Assembly: GCF_022878925.1 (NCBI RefSeq)
Contig: NZ_CP084629.1
Span: 558,001 to 622,000 of the forward strand
Direction of reading: 5' to 3'
Origin: Caballeronia sp. TF1N1
GTDB lineage: Bacteria > Pseudomonadota > Gammaproteobacteria > Burkholderiales > Burkholderiaceae
DNA: 64,000 nt
Shown here one piece after another: positions 8,778 through 15,781 of the stretch. A program made the position numbers and the translations under genes. The notes under the pieces were generated by a model. The model searched no databases. It saw only the letters and a list, made by a program, of their open reading frames with translations, and was not told the origin of the DNA. Positions within the stretch are counted from its first letter, which is position 1; each line of letters begins with the position of its first letter.

Positions 8778-9121
8778 TTGCTCCACCCAGCGGTACCCGC
8801 GTATGGCTGGCAGCGGGCGTTACCGATATGCGCCGGGGCATGGATGGACTTGCCGGGCTGGTGCAATCGACACTGGGACGTGATCCCTTCTCAGGTCACA
8901 TCTTCCTTTTTCGTGGGCGTCGCGGTGACCTCATCAAGATTTTATGGTGGAGCGGCGACGGCATGAACCTGTACGCGAAGCGACTTGAGCACGGACGCTT
9001 CGTGTGGCCACAGGCGAACTCGGGAACAGTCCATCTATCTGCGGCGCAGTTGTCGATGCTGCTCGAGGGGATTGACTGGCGACATCCAGAACGGACGTGG
9101 CAGCCGACGCACGCGGCGTAA
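8774..9121 (+). CDS. tnpB: IS66 family protein TnpB (OrfB)
   Basis: A 115-residue protein of the IS66 Orf2 family, recognised by VWLAAGVTDMRRGMDGLAGLVQ near the N-terminus, GHIFLFRGRRGDLIKILWW and WSGDGMNLYAKRLEHGRFVWP. Full length for the family. Translation is coupled to tnpA by the ATGA overlap. This is not the Cas12-related TnpB of IS200/IS605 elements. Function in transposition is accessory. Confidence 0.95.
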   Translation: MIAPPSGTRVWLAAGVTDMRRGMDGLAGLVQSTLGRDPFSGHIFLFRGRRGDLIKILWWSGDGMNLYAKRLEHGRFVWPQANSGTVHLSAAQLSMLLEGIDWRHPERTWQPTHAA

Positions 9122-9172
9122 CGCAGGGTGTGGGAGTCCACAAGCGCACGGTCTTCAATTACACTGGCATGC

Positions 9173-10717
9173 ATGCCAGCCAGCCATCTGCCCGACGACA
9201 TTGCCGCCCTCAAGCGCATCGTTGCCTCGCGTGACGAGACCATCGCGCAGTTGCTGGCCGAGATCTCGCGACTGAAGCGATGGCAGTATGGCCGTTCATC
9301 GGAGCGTATGACCGAATTGATGGACCAGCTGCAGCTCGCGCTCGGTGAGCTTGCCGCTCCAGAATCGGCCATCGTCGCAACGGCGAAGGTGCCCGATGCC
9401 GACACGACTTCGGATACATCGGCCACAACGGACGTTGTTCCGCTGCGTCGCAAGCCACGGCGCTTCCCTGCCCATCTCCCCCGGGAAACTGTTGTTCATG
9501 CACCGGGCGATTGCGGATGCCCGGAATGCGGCAAGCAGATGCGCGCGCTCGGTGAAGACGTCTCGGAGGTGCTTGACTATGTGCCCGGTTACTTCAAGGT
9601 GCTACGTCACGTACGTCCCAAGCTAAGCTGTCCGCGCTGTGCTGCAGTGGTGCAGGAGCCAGCGCCTTCGCGACCGATAGCGCGATCGATGGCGGGTGCC
9701 GGACTACTCGCACAGGTCGTCGTCGCGAAGTACGCTGACCATACGCCGCTATACCGGCAGGCCGGCATCTTTCGCCGCGCGGGCATCGAACTGGACCGGG
9801 CAACACTGGCGTCGTGGGTGCGCGAAGGAGCCGCGCTGCTGCAGCCGCTGTCCGATGCACACGGTCGTTACGTGCTCGACGCAGACAAGATCCATACCGA
9901 CGACACGCCCGTTCCTGTGCTGGAGCCGGGGCGTGGCAAGACGCGCACGGGGCGTCTGTGGACCTATGTGCGCGATGACCGCCCAGCGGGAAGCCGCGCG
10001 CCACCAGCAGTCTGGTACAGATACTCACCCGACCGCAAAGGTGAGCGACCTCGGGAACATCTGGCGGGCTATACGGGAATTCTGCAGGCAGATGCTTTCA
10101 GCGGGTACGACGCCCTGTATCGTGACGGCACGATCATCGAGGCCGGATGCTGGGCGCATGCCCGGCGCAAATTCTACGACCTGTACAAGCTGGACAGTTC
10201 ACCGATTGCCGAAGAAGCACTGCGCCGCATTGGGGCGCTATATGTTGTCGAACGCGAGGTTCGCGGTCAAACACCGGACCTGCGCCTGTCTGCGCGTCAA
10301 CAACGATCCGCCCCATTGCTCACTGAGCTGAAGGCCTGGCTTGAACACACGCTGTCACAGGTCTCGGCGAAGTCGGGACTGGCGAAGGCGATCAGATACT
10401 CGCTGGGGCACTGGCACGCACTTACACGCTATTGCGAAGACGGGCGCGTCGAAGTGGATAACAACACGGCGGAGCGCGCGATCAGGCCGCTGGTTCTGGG
10501 CAGGCGCAACTATCTGTTCGCAGGTTCCGATGGCGGTGGCCAAAGCGCGGCCGTGATCTACAGCCTCATCGGTACGGCGCGCCTGAACGGTATCGAGCCG
10601 TTTGCCTATCTGCGCACGGTGTTTGAGCGCATCGCCGACCATCCCATCAACCGCATCGATGAGTTGCTGCCGTGGCGCCTGATGCCAGCCGAACACGTCG
10701 AACAGCAAGCCGCGTAA
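9173..10717 (+). CDS. tnpC: IS66 family transposase TnpC
   Basis: A 514-residue DDE transposase. In order: an N-terminal coiled-coil/leucine-rich stretch (about 10-62), a zinc-finger-like region with CGCPEC (114-119) and CPRC (153-156), then the catalytic core. Candidate acidic residues are in HTDDTPVPV (about 241-249), LQADAFSGYD (about 304-313) and the glutamate of NNTAERAIRPL (E434). The C-terminal IS66_C part includes GTARLNGIEPFAYLRTVFERIA. The ATG at 9173 gives the standard MPASHLPDD start. It appears intact. Confidence 0.94.
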   Translation: MPASHLPDDIAALKRIVASRDETIAQLLAEISRLKRWQYGRSSERMTELMDQLQLALGELAAPESAIVATAKVPDADTTSDTSATTDVVPLRRKPRRFPAHLPRETVVHAPGDCGCPECGKQMRALGEDVSEVLDYVPGYFKVLRHVRPKLSCPRCAAVVQEPAPSRPIARSMAGAGLLAQVVVAKYADHTPLYRQAGIFRRAGIELDRATLASWVREGAALLQPLSDAHGRYVLDADKIHTDDTPVPVLEPGRGKTRTGRLWTYVRDDRPAGSRAPPAVWYRYSPDRKGERPREHLAGYTGILQADAFSGYDALYRDGTIIEAGCWAHARRKFYDLYKLDSSPIAEEALRRIGALYVVEREVRGQTPDLRLSARQQRSAPLLTELKAWLEHTLSQVSAKSGLAKAIRYSLGHWHALTRYCEDGRVEVDNNTAERAIRPLVLGRRNYLFAGSDGGGQSAAVIYSLIGTARLNGIEPFAYLRTVFERIADHPINRIDELLPWRLMPAEHVEQQAA

Positions 10718-10724
10718 TTATTCG

Positions 10725-11321
10725 ATGGTCCAAACCCGCAAACCCGCTGTGCGCCTGGTCAAGTCGCCAGTGCCCGATTACGTGCTGCGCGTTGAGCTGA
10801 AGTACATCAAGCCTGCGATCTGGCGACGAATCATCGTTCCTGGTTCTATCCGCCTGGGCAAGCTGCATGTCGTGCTGCTGCTGGCCATGGGCTGGGATGG
10901 AGGCCACCTGCATGAATTCGTCTTCGGCGAAACCAACTATGGCGAACCGGATGACTTCGGTTTCCAGAGCGATCCGCCCATGCTAAATGAAGCACGGGTC
11001 ACGCTGGCCAAGGCGCTGGGAGGATTGAGGTCGTTCACCTACATCTACGACTACGGCGACAACTGGCAGCATCGGATCAAGGTCGAGAAGGCCCTCGTGC
11101 CTGATCCAGACATGCGCCAGCCGCTATGCCTCGACGGACAGAACGCATGTCCGCCGGAGGACGTTGGCGGCGTGCCGGGATATGCCGCCTTCCTCGAAGC
11201 AATCGGCGATTCAGCGCACGAGGAACACGACCACTTCCTCGAATGGTGTGGCGGCAACTTCGATGCCGGCGCCTTCGATCTCGCGCTTGCAAACCAGCGG
11301 CTCTCAGAGATCAAATTCTGA
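10725..11321 (+). CDS. PRiA4_ORF3 (plasmid pRiA4b Orf-3-like) passenger protein inside the IS66 element
   Basis: A 198-residue protein of the plasmid pRiA4b ORF-3 family, recognised by YVLRVELKYIKPAIWRRIIV, LHVVLLLAMGWDGGHLHEF and the acidic FTYIYDYGDNWQHRIKVE, followed by CPPEDVGGVPGYAAFLEAI. It starts 7 bp after tnpC stops and ends 30 bp before the element's right tip, so it is genuinely carried by the element. The family's biochemical role is unknown. It is often found near transposons; function here is not assigned. Confidence 0.88.
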   Translation: MVQTRKPAVRLVKSPVPDYVLRVELKYIKPAIWRRIIVPGSIRLGKLHVVLLLAMGWDGGHLHEFVFGETNYGEPDDFGFQSDPPMLNEARVTLAKALGGLRSFTYIYDYGDNWQHRIKVEKALVPDPDMRQPLCLDGQNACPPEDVGGVPGYAAFLEAIGDSAHEEHDHFLEWCGGNFDAGAFDLALANQRLSEIKF

Positions 11322-11323
11322 TC

Positions 11324-11351
11324 GTCAAGACGGCCAAGGTTTGACGCTTAC
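11324..11351 (-). repeat. IS66 right terminal inverted repeat
   Basis: Read on the minus strand from 11351 it starts GTAAGCGTCAAACCTTGGCC and matches the left end at 20 of 28 positions. Confidence 0.9.
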
Positions 11352-11359
11352 CGTCTTTC
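11352..11359. repeat. Right copy of 8-bp target site duplication
   Basis: CGTCTTTC, identical to 8266-8273; the interrupted oxidoreductase frame resumes at 11360. Confidence 0.95.
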
Positions 11360-11439
11360 CCTTCGATGCCGCGCAGGAAGCCTATGCCTATCTCGAATCG
11401 GGTGGCCACTTTGGAAAAGTGGTGATAGACGCCACTTGA
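11360..11439 (+). pseudogene. Quinone oxidoreductase (MDR), 3' remnant after IS66 element
   Basis: Encodes the missing C-terminus, PFDAAQEAYAYLESGGHFGK followed by VVIDAT and a TGA at 11437-11439. The FxxAxxAYxxLESG...GKVVI pattern is the standard end of quinone-oxidoreductase-like MDR proteins. Joined to 7346-8273 it restores a 1008-base frame exactly. It has no start of its own and is probably not translated. Confidence 0.92.
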
Positions 11440-11660
11440 TGCCGGTTGTCGTACAACTAGTCAATCGTAATGCACCTTTTGGCGCTATGTAAGGAAAGCA
11501 TTCTGTGTGCGAAGGACCGCATGAAACCGGCGGTTCGTAGGGTTTTCACGGACGCGAGGCAAGCAACTGACTTGTATGATGACGTATCTTTACAGATTCG
11601 TCGTCAGGTCTCGCGTGCGCGCATTGCTCACGCGCTTCGATAGCACCCCCAGGAGAAGAC
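11440..11660 (+). promoter_or_regulatory. Intergenic region before MFS gene with FadR-type GntR site
   Basis: A 221-bp gap. It contains GTTGTCGTACAAC at 11445-11457, whose core TTGTCGTACAA fits the FadR-subfamily GntR consensus TNGTNNNACNA. No clear sigma70 promoter or gene could be assigned. The MFS gene start has AGGAG 8 bp upstream (CCCCCAGGAGAAGACATG). Confidence 0.4.
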
Positions 11661-12950
11661 ATGCGATTCCGCTACCGCTGGATAGTCGCCGCGCTGCTGT
11701 TCTTTGCCGGCATGCTCAACTATCTGGACCGCGCGGCGCTCTCCGTGGTCGCACCGCTCGTCAAGAGCGAACTGCATATCAACGACGCGCAACTCGGCGT
11801 GCTGTTCAGCAGTTTCTTCATCGGATACTGCGTGTTCTGCTTTATCGGCGGATGGGCGGCCGACAAGTTTGGTCCGCGCAAGGTGTTCGCCATTGCTGCC
11901 GCGTTCTGGTCACTGTTCTGCGGCGCCACGGCATTCGCGGGCAACTTCGCCACGCTGATGGTGGCGCGCGTCGCGTTCGGTGTCGCCGAAGGCCCAATGG
12001 GCACGACGACCAACAAGTCGATCTCGAACTGGTTCCCGCGCAGTGAAGCGGGCCGCGCCGTGGGTCTCACGAACGCTGGTCAGCCGTTGGGCGCCGCCAT
12101 TGCCGCACCGATCGTCGGGCTGGTCGCTTTGCAGTTCGGCTGGCGCATCTCCTTCGTCGTGATCGCGGTGCTCGGCTTCGTGTGGATTGCGTTCTGGTTG
12201 CGGTGCTTTCGCGATCATCCGGAAGATCATCCTGCCGTGACGCGCGAGGAAGCCGCGCATATCGCGAGCGACAGGCTCGTGCCGCATCACGCGGAAAGTT
12301 CCGCTGAAGCAGGCTCGCAAGCGGGCGTGATGCACTATTTGCTGTCGTTGCCGGTGCTCGGCGTGGCTGCCGCGTTCTTCGCGTTCAACTATGTGCTGTA
12401 CTTCTTCTTGTCCTGGTTGCCGAGCTACTTCACGGACTATCAGCATCTCGACATCAAGCACATGAGCGTGATCGGCATCCTGCCGTGGCTCGGCGCGACG
12501 GCGGGCTTCGTGCTCGGCGGCATTATTTCCGACGCGCTCTACAAGAAGACCGGCAACGTGCTCTTCGCGCGCAAGACGGTCATCATTCTGGGACTTGGCG
12601 TGGCGGCAATCTGCGTGTTGCTGGTGTCGCGCGTGAGTTCGCTTGCGCCTGCCGTCGCGTTGATCGCGGTGGCGAGTCTCTTCGCTTTCATGACGCCGCA
12701 AGCGTGCTGGTCGCTGTTGCAGGACATCGTGCCGCGGGATCGCATTGGCGCAACGGGCGGCTTCGTACATTTGCTCGCGAATCTCGCGGGCATTCTCTCG
12801 CCGAGCATTACCGGCTTTCTGATTCAGTACGGCGCGGGTTACTCGTCGGCTTTCATTCTCGCAAGCGCGTTGTCGGCACTCGGCATGCTGATCTTGTGGG
12901 TCGCCGTGCGTGAAACCCAAGTCATGCGGCTGCGTGGCGCGCCAGTCTGA
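11661..12950 (+). CDS. MFS transporter, anion:cation symporter (ACS) family
   Basis: A 429-residue inner-membrane carrier with about twelve hydrophobic segments. The start (RYRWIVAALLFFAGMLNYLDR) and the loop GWAADKFGPRKVF between helices 2 and 3 are typical of the ACS family, which imports organic anions such as sugar acids, phthalate or hexuronates by proton symport. WFPRSEAGRAVGLTNAGQPLG is the matching helix 4-5 region. AGGAG precedes the ATG. Neighbours are a DUF1275 protein and a sugar-type Gfo/Idh/MocA oxidoreductase, so a sugar acid is a reasonable but unproven substrate. Confidence 0.88.
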   Translation: MRFRYRWIVAALLFFAGMLNYLDRAALSVVAPLVKSELHINDAQLGVLFSSFFIGYCVFCFIGGWAADKFGPRKVFAIAAAFWSLFCGATAFAGNFATLMVARVAFGVAEGPMGTTTNKSISNWFPRSEAGRAVGLTNAGQPLGAAIAAPIVGLVALQFGWRISFVVIAVLGFVWIAFWLRCFRDHPEDHPAVTREEAAHIASDRLVPHHAESSAEAGSQAGVMHYLLSLPVLGVAAAFFAFNYVLYFFLSWLPSYFTDYQHLDIKHMSVIGILPWLGATAGFVLGGIISDALYKKTGNVLFARKTVIILGLGVAAICVLLVSRVSSLAPAVALIAVASLFAFMTPQACWSLLQDIVPRDRIGATGGFVHLLANLAGILSPSITGFLIQYGAGYSSAFILASALSALGMLILWVAVRETQVMRLRGAPV

Positions 12951-13109
12951 AGAAGTCAACGAAGGTAGAAGCCAAGCTGACTGGTAAGCGTCGGGCATCG
13001 ATCTTGCGCCCGATGCTCAAGGCAAAGGGTCCTGGCGAACGATGTTCGTCACGCGCACCTGCATCGCGGAGCACCGCTTTCGCCATGCCGCCAGTCACGG
13101 AGCATCGCC

Positions 13110-13769
13110 TTGCCTTCACCCAATTCTTCGATACTCGAACGGCTCGCTCTTTCGCCTCTTCCGGTCTTCGTGCTCGTTGCTATCGCTGGCGGCACGGATG
13201 CGCTCGTCATGCTTCACAGCAAGGAATGGCTCGCGGTCTATATGACCGGCAATTCCACCAAGCTGAGTCAGTCGCTTGTTCAAGGCGCGGTCGAAAAGAC
13301 GATTCCGCTCATCTGCGTCATCGCGTGCTTTCTTGCGTTCACGACGCTTGCCGCGTGGCTTGGAACGCGCTTTCCCCGATGGCGCGCCGCCCTGTCCCTC
13401 ACGCTCACCGCAATCCTTCTCGCTTGCGCCGTGCCGCTCACGGGCGAGCAGTTCTCGCCGCTCACGACGTGTCTCGTCGCGGCAGGCATGGGCGCGATCA
13501 ATCAGGCGCTCGCCGATCAGCCGGGCGTCACGTTCATTACGGGTACGTTCATCAGCGTCGGCAGGCAACTCGCTAGCCGCAAGTTCGGCGCAGCTGCGCT
13601 CGGCATGCTGCGCTGGATATCGTGGATCGTCGGCGCAGCTGCGGGCACGGTGCTGAATATTCTGTTCGGCCCTGGTGCGCTGGCGGCCATTGCGCTTGCC
13701 GCACTCGTCTGCGCACTCACTGCGACCGTGTATGGCAGCACCATGCACGCGGAACGGCTCGCGCATTGA
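13110..13769 (+). CDS. DUF1275 (YoaK family) membrane protein
   Basis: A 219-residue protein with five to six hydrophobic segments and the YoaK hallmark AIAGGTDALVMLHSKEWLAVY followed by MTGNSTKL near residues 20-50, plus PGVTFITGTFISVGRQLA in the second half. I accept a TTG start at 13110 because GGAG at 13099-13102 sits 7 bp upstream and no better start is available. The family is of unknown function. It lies 160 bp after the MFS gene and 48 bp before the oxidoreductase; whether the three share a transcript is unclear. Confidence 0.8.
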   Translation: MPSPNSSILERLALSPLPVFVLVAIAGGTDALVMLHSKEWLAVYMTGNSTKLSQSLVQGAVEKTIPLICVIACFLAFTTLAAWLGTRFPRWRAALSLTLTAILLACAVPLTGEQFSPLTTCLVAAGMGAINQALADQPGVTFITGTFISVGRQLASRKFGAAALGMLRWISWIVGAAAGTVLNILFGPGALAAIALAALVCALTATVYGSTMHAERLAH

Positions 13770-13817
13770 TTGCTGTTCGATTCGTCCAGCAATCGTTCAA
13801 CGATGGAGAAACTACTC

Positions 13818-15047
13818 ATGTCTGGCAACGATACGACTCCCTATTCCGTCACCGGCCCCGGCACCGCCGATGGCCCGAAGCTGCCCGCATCCGGCGAATG
13901 GCAAGCGCCCGCGGAGATCGACGTGGGCAGCGTCAAGGACGGCAAGGTCGAGTTCCCGAACTGGAAGGGCGATGCGGACAAGCCATCGCCTCCGCCGCCA
14001 GCACCGACATCGCCGGACAAACGTGTTGGCTTTGCAATCGTCGGTCTGGGACGTCTGGCGCTCGAACAGGTTTTGCCGGCGTTCGTGAACAGTAAGCACG
14101 CGCGGGTTGCGGGGCTGGTGTCGGGCAGTCCAGACAAGGCGCGGGCGGTTGCCGCGCAATACGGCGTGAACGAAGCGGCCGTACTTGGCTACGATGACAT
14201 GTCGCGTCTCGCCGACAATCCCGACATTCAAGCGGTATACGTCGTCACGCCTAACGGCTTGCATCTGCCGCACGTCATTGCAGCAGCGAAGGCCGGCAAA
14301 CATGTGCTATGCGAAAAGCCGATGGCCAACACCGCCGACGAGGCGCGCCAGATGATCGACGCCTGCGCGAAGGCGGGCGTCAAGCTCATGGTGGCTTACC
14401 GTTGCCAATTCGAAGTCTTCAACAGTGCGGCGATGAAGCTCGTGCGATCGGGCGAGCTGGGAAGGGCGCGCATCATCGAGGCGACCAATGCGCAGGTGCA
14501 AGGTCCCGGCGGTCAATGGCGTTTGAGGTCGGCCCTGGCGGGCGGCGGCGCGTTGCCGGATATCGGCTTGTACTGTTTGAATGGCGTGCGTCATGTGCTC
14601 GGCGAGGAACCCGTCGAGGTCTATGCGCAGATCGTGAATCCCGCCGATGACGAACGCTATCGGGAAGTGGAGGAAACAATCGCGTTCACGTTACGCTTTC
14701 CGTCGGGCGCGATTGCGCAATGCGCAAGCAGTTACGGCGCGCATGAATCGAAGGATATGCGTATCCGTATGGAAAGAGGCTGGATCGATATCGAGAACGC
14801 GTTTGCGTACAAGGGACAGCGCATGCGCATTGCGCGACGCAAGGACGATTTCGAAGTGATCGAAGAGCAGCGGCTCGAATTCAAGGATCAGTTCGTGCTT
14901 GAAATCGACCACTTCGCGCAGTGCGTGCGCGATGATCGCCAGCCCGACACACCGGGTGAAGAAGGTCTGCGCGATCAGGTGTTGATGGAGGCGATTTATC
15001 GGTCGGCGCGAGAAGGGCGGCCGATTGCGGTGGCCGAGAGCGCTTGA
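13818..15047 (+). CDS. Gfo/Idh/MocA family oxidoreductase with N-terminal extension
   Basis: A 409-residue NAD(P)-dependent oxidoreductase. Residues 1-66 are an extra, low-complexity Pro/Gly/Asp-rich segment ending PSPPPPAPTSPDKRVG; then come the Rossmann fold FAIVGLGRLALEQVLPAF, the nucleotide-contacting CEKPMANTADEA and the C-terminal beta-sheet domain. Closest type by eye is glucose-fructose oxidoreductase-like. There is no obvious signal peptide. The ATG at 13818 was chosen because GGAGAA at 13805-13810 is 7 bp upstream. Substrate probably a sugar or inositol derivative. It converges on the DJ-1 gene. Confidence 0.87.
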   Translation: MSGNDTTPYSVTGPGTADGPKLPASGEWQAPAEIDVGSVKDGKVEFPNWKGDADKPSPPPPAPTSPDKRVGFAIVGLGRLALEQVLPAFVNSKHARVAGLVSGSPDKARAVAAQYGVNEAAVLGYDDMSRLADNPDIQAVYVVTPNGLHLPHVIAAAKAGKHVLCEKPMANTADEARQMIDACAKAGVKLMVAYRCQFEVFNSAAMKLVRSGELGRARIIEATNAQVQGPGGQWRLRSALAGGGALPDIGLYCLNGVRHVLGEEPVEVYAQIVNPADDERYREVEETIAFTLRFPSGAIAQCASSYGAHESKDMRIRMERGWIDIENAFAYKGQRMRIARRKDDFEVIEEQRLEFKDQFVLEIDHFAQCVRDDRQPDTPGEEGLRDQVLMEAIYRSAREGRPIAVAESA

Positions 15048-15056
15048 AGATTCGAA

Positions 15057-15093
15057 GCGCTCTCGCCGCACATCAAAGCGTAGGCGAGAGCGC
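15057..15093. terminator. Strong stem-loop between convergent genes
   Basis: An 11-bp perfect stem, GCGCTCTCGCC at 15057-15067 and GGCGAGAGCGC at 15083-15093, with a 15-base loop. It begins 10 bp after the Gfo/Idh stop and extends into the last codons of the DJ-1 gene, so it could end transcription from both sides. No U-tract follows in either direction. Confidence 0.5.
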
Positions 15094-15687
15094 CAGGTAC
15101 GGCGTGATATTGCGCATGGCGCGCGCAACGTAGTCTTCTTTCTCGGCCACAGGGGCCACATAATGCAGCGCGCTTTCGGCCGCTTCCACGCCTTCGAATC
15201 GCGCAATAACCCAAGCTGCCAGATACTGTGAAGCAAGACAGCCGCCAGCGGTTGCCACATTGCCGTTCGCGAAAAACGGCTGATTCAACACATCGACGCC
15301 GGCTGCCTCGACCCACGGCTTCGTCGTCAGATCGGTACAAGCGGGAACGCCCCCAAGCAACCCGAGCTTTGCCAGCACGAGCGTGCCCGAACACTGCGCG
15401 CCGAGTAACTGCCGCGCCGGATCGAACCGCATCTGCGCCATGAGCGCTGCATTGGCGACGACTTCGCGCGTCAGCAATCCGCTTCCGACGATGACCGCAT
15501 CCGCGTCACTCGCCTCGCGCAGGGAAATGTGGCCTTCGATTACCACGCCGTTCATCGACTTCACGCGCGTTTCGGGTGTCGCAATCGACACGCGCCAGTG
15601 TGGCTTTTTGATGCGATTGAGAATGCCCAGCGCGATGAACGAATCGAGTTCGTTGAAGCCTTCGAACGTGAGAATGGCGATATGCAT
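15073..15687 (-). CDS. DJ-1/PfpI family protein (class I glutamine amidotransferase-like)
   Basis: A 204-residue single-domain protein of the DJ-1/PfpI superfamily, starting MHIAILTFEGFNELDSFIAL. The nucleophile-elbow cysteine is in LLGAQCSGTLVLAKLGLLGG, close to the GxxCxG pattern. It resembles the N-terminal half of GATase1-like AraC regulators but lacks a DNA-binding domain. The start at 15687 was chosen because upstream in-frame sequence would overlap the regulatory region. It is divergent from a MocR regulator 94 bp away, which is a likely controller. Function could be isonitrile-hydratase-like or glyoxalase/chaperone-like; not decided. Confidence 0.8.
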   Translation of the reverse strand: MHIAILTFEGFNELDSFIALGILNRIKKPHWRVSIATPETRVKSMNGVVIEGHISLREASDADAVIVGSGLLTREVVANAALMAQMRFDPARQLLGAQCSGTLVLAKLGLLGGVPACTDLTTKPWVEAAGVDVLNQPFFANGNVATAGGCLASQYLAAWVIARFEGVEAAESALHYVAPVAEKEDYVARAMRNITPYLALSPTL

Positions 15688-15781
15688 GATGGCGCACCGT
15701 TGAGCGTTTGAATGATCGAATGAGCCGATGCTAAACCTGGAGTCCATTACAATCAAATAATTGTCATGGATACATCTTCGC
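15688..15781. promoter_or_regulatory. DJ-1 / MocR divergent promoter region
   Basis: A 94-bp AT-richer divergent region. It contains the inverted repeat ACAAT-CAAATA-ATTGT at 15749-15764, overlapping the region where the MocR promoter should lie, a candidate autoregulatory operator. Confidence 0.4.

Larger units (their letters stand above)
8274..11351 (+). mobile_element. Complete IS66-family insertion sequence (3078 bp) with passenger gene
   Basis: Bounded by imperfect terminal inverted repeats: left 8274-8301 and right 11324-11351 agree at 20 of 28 positions and both start GTAAGCGT, the IS66-type end. A perfect 8-bp duplication CGTCTTTC flanks it. It carries the three IS66 genes in order (tnpA, tnpB, tnpC) and a fourth gene of the PRiA4_ORF3 family between tnpC and the right end. 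All frames are open and the duplication is intact, suggesting a fairly recent, potentially mobile copy. It disrupts a quinone-oxidoreductase gene. Confidence 0.95.

Noticed and set aside
8274..11351. Reading tnpB here as an RNA-guided (Cas12-like) TnpB system
   Set aside because: The 115-residue protein is the unrelated IS66 Orf2; no RuvC motifs and no omega-RNA-like element are visible.
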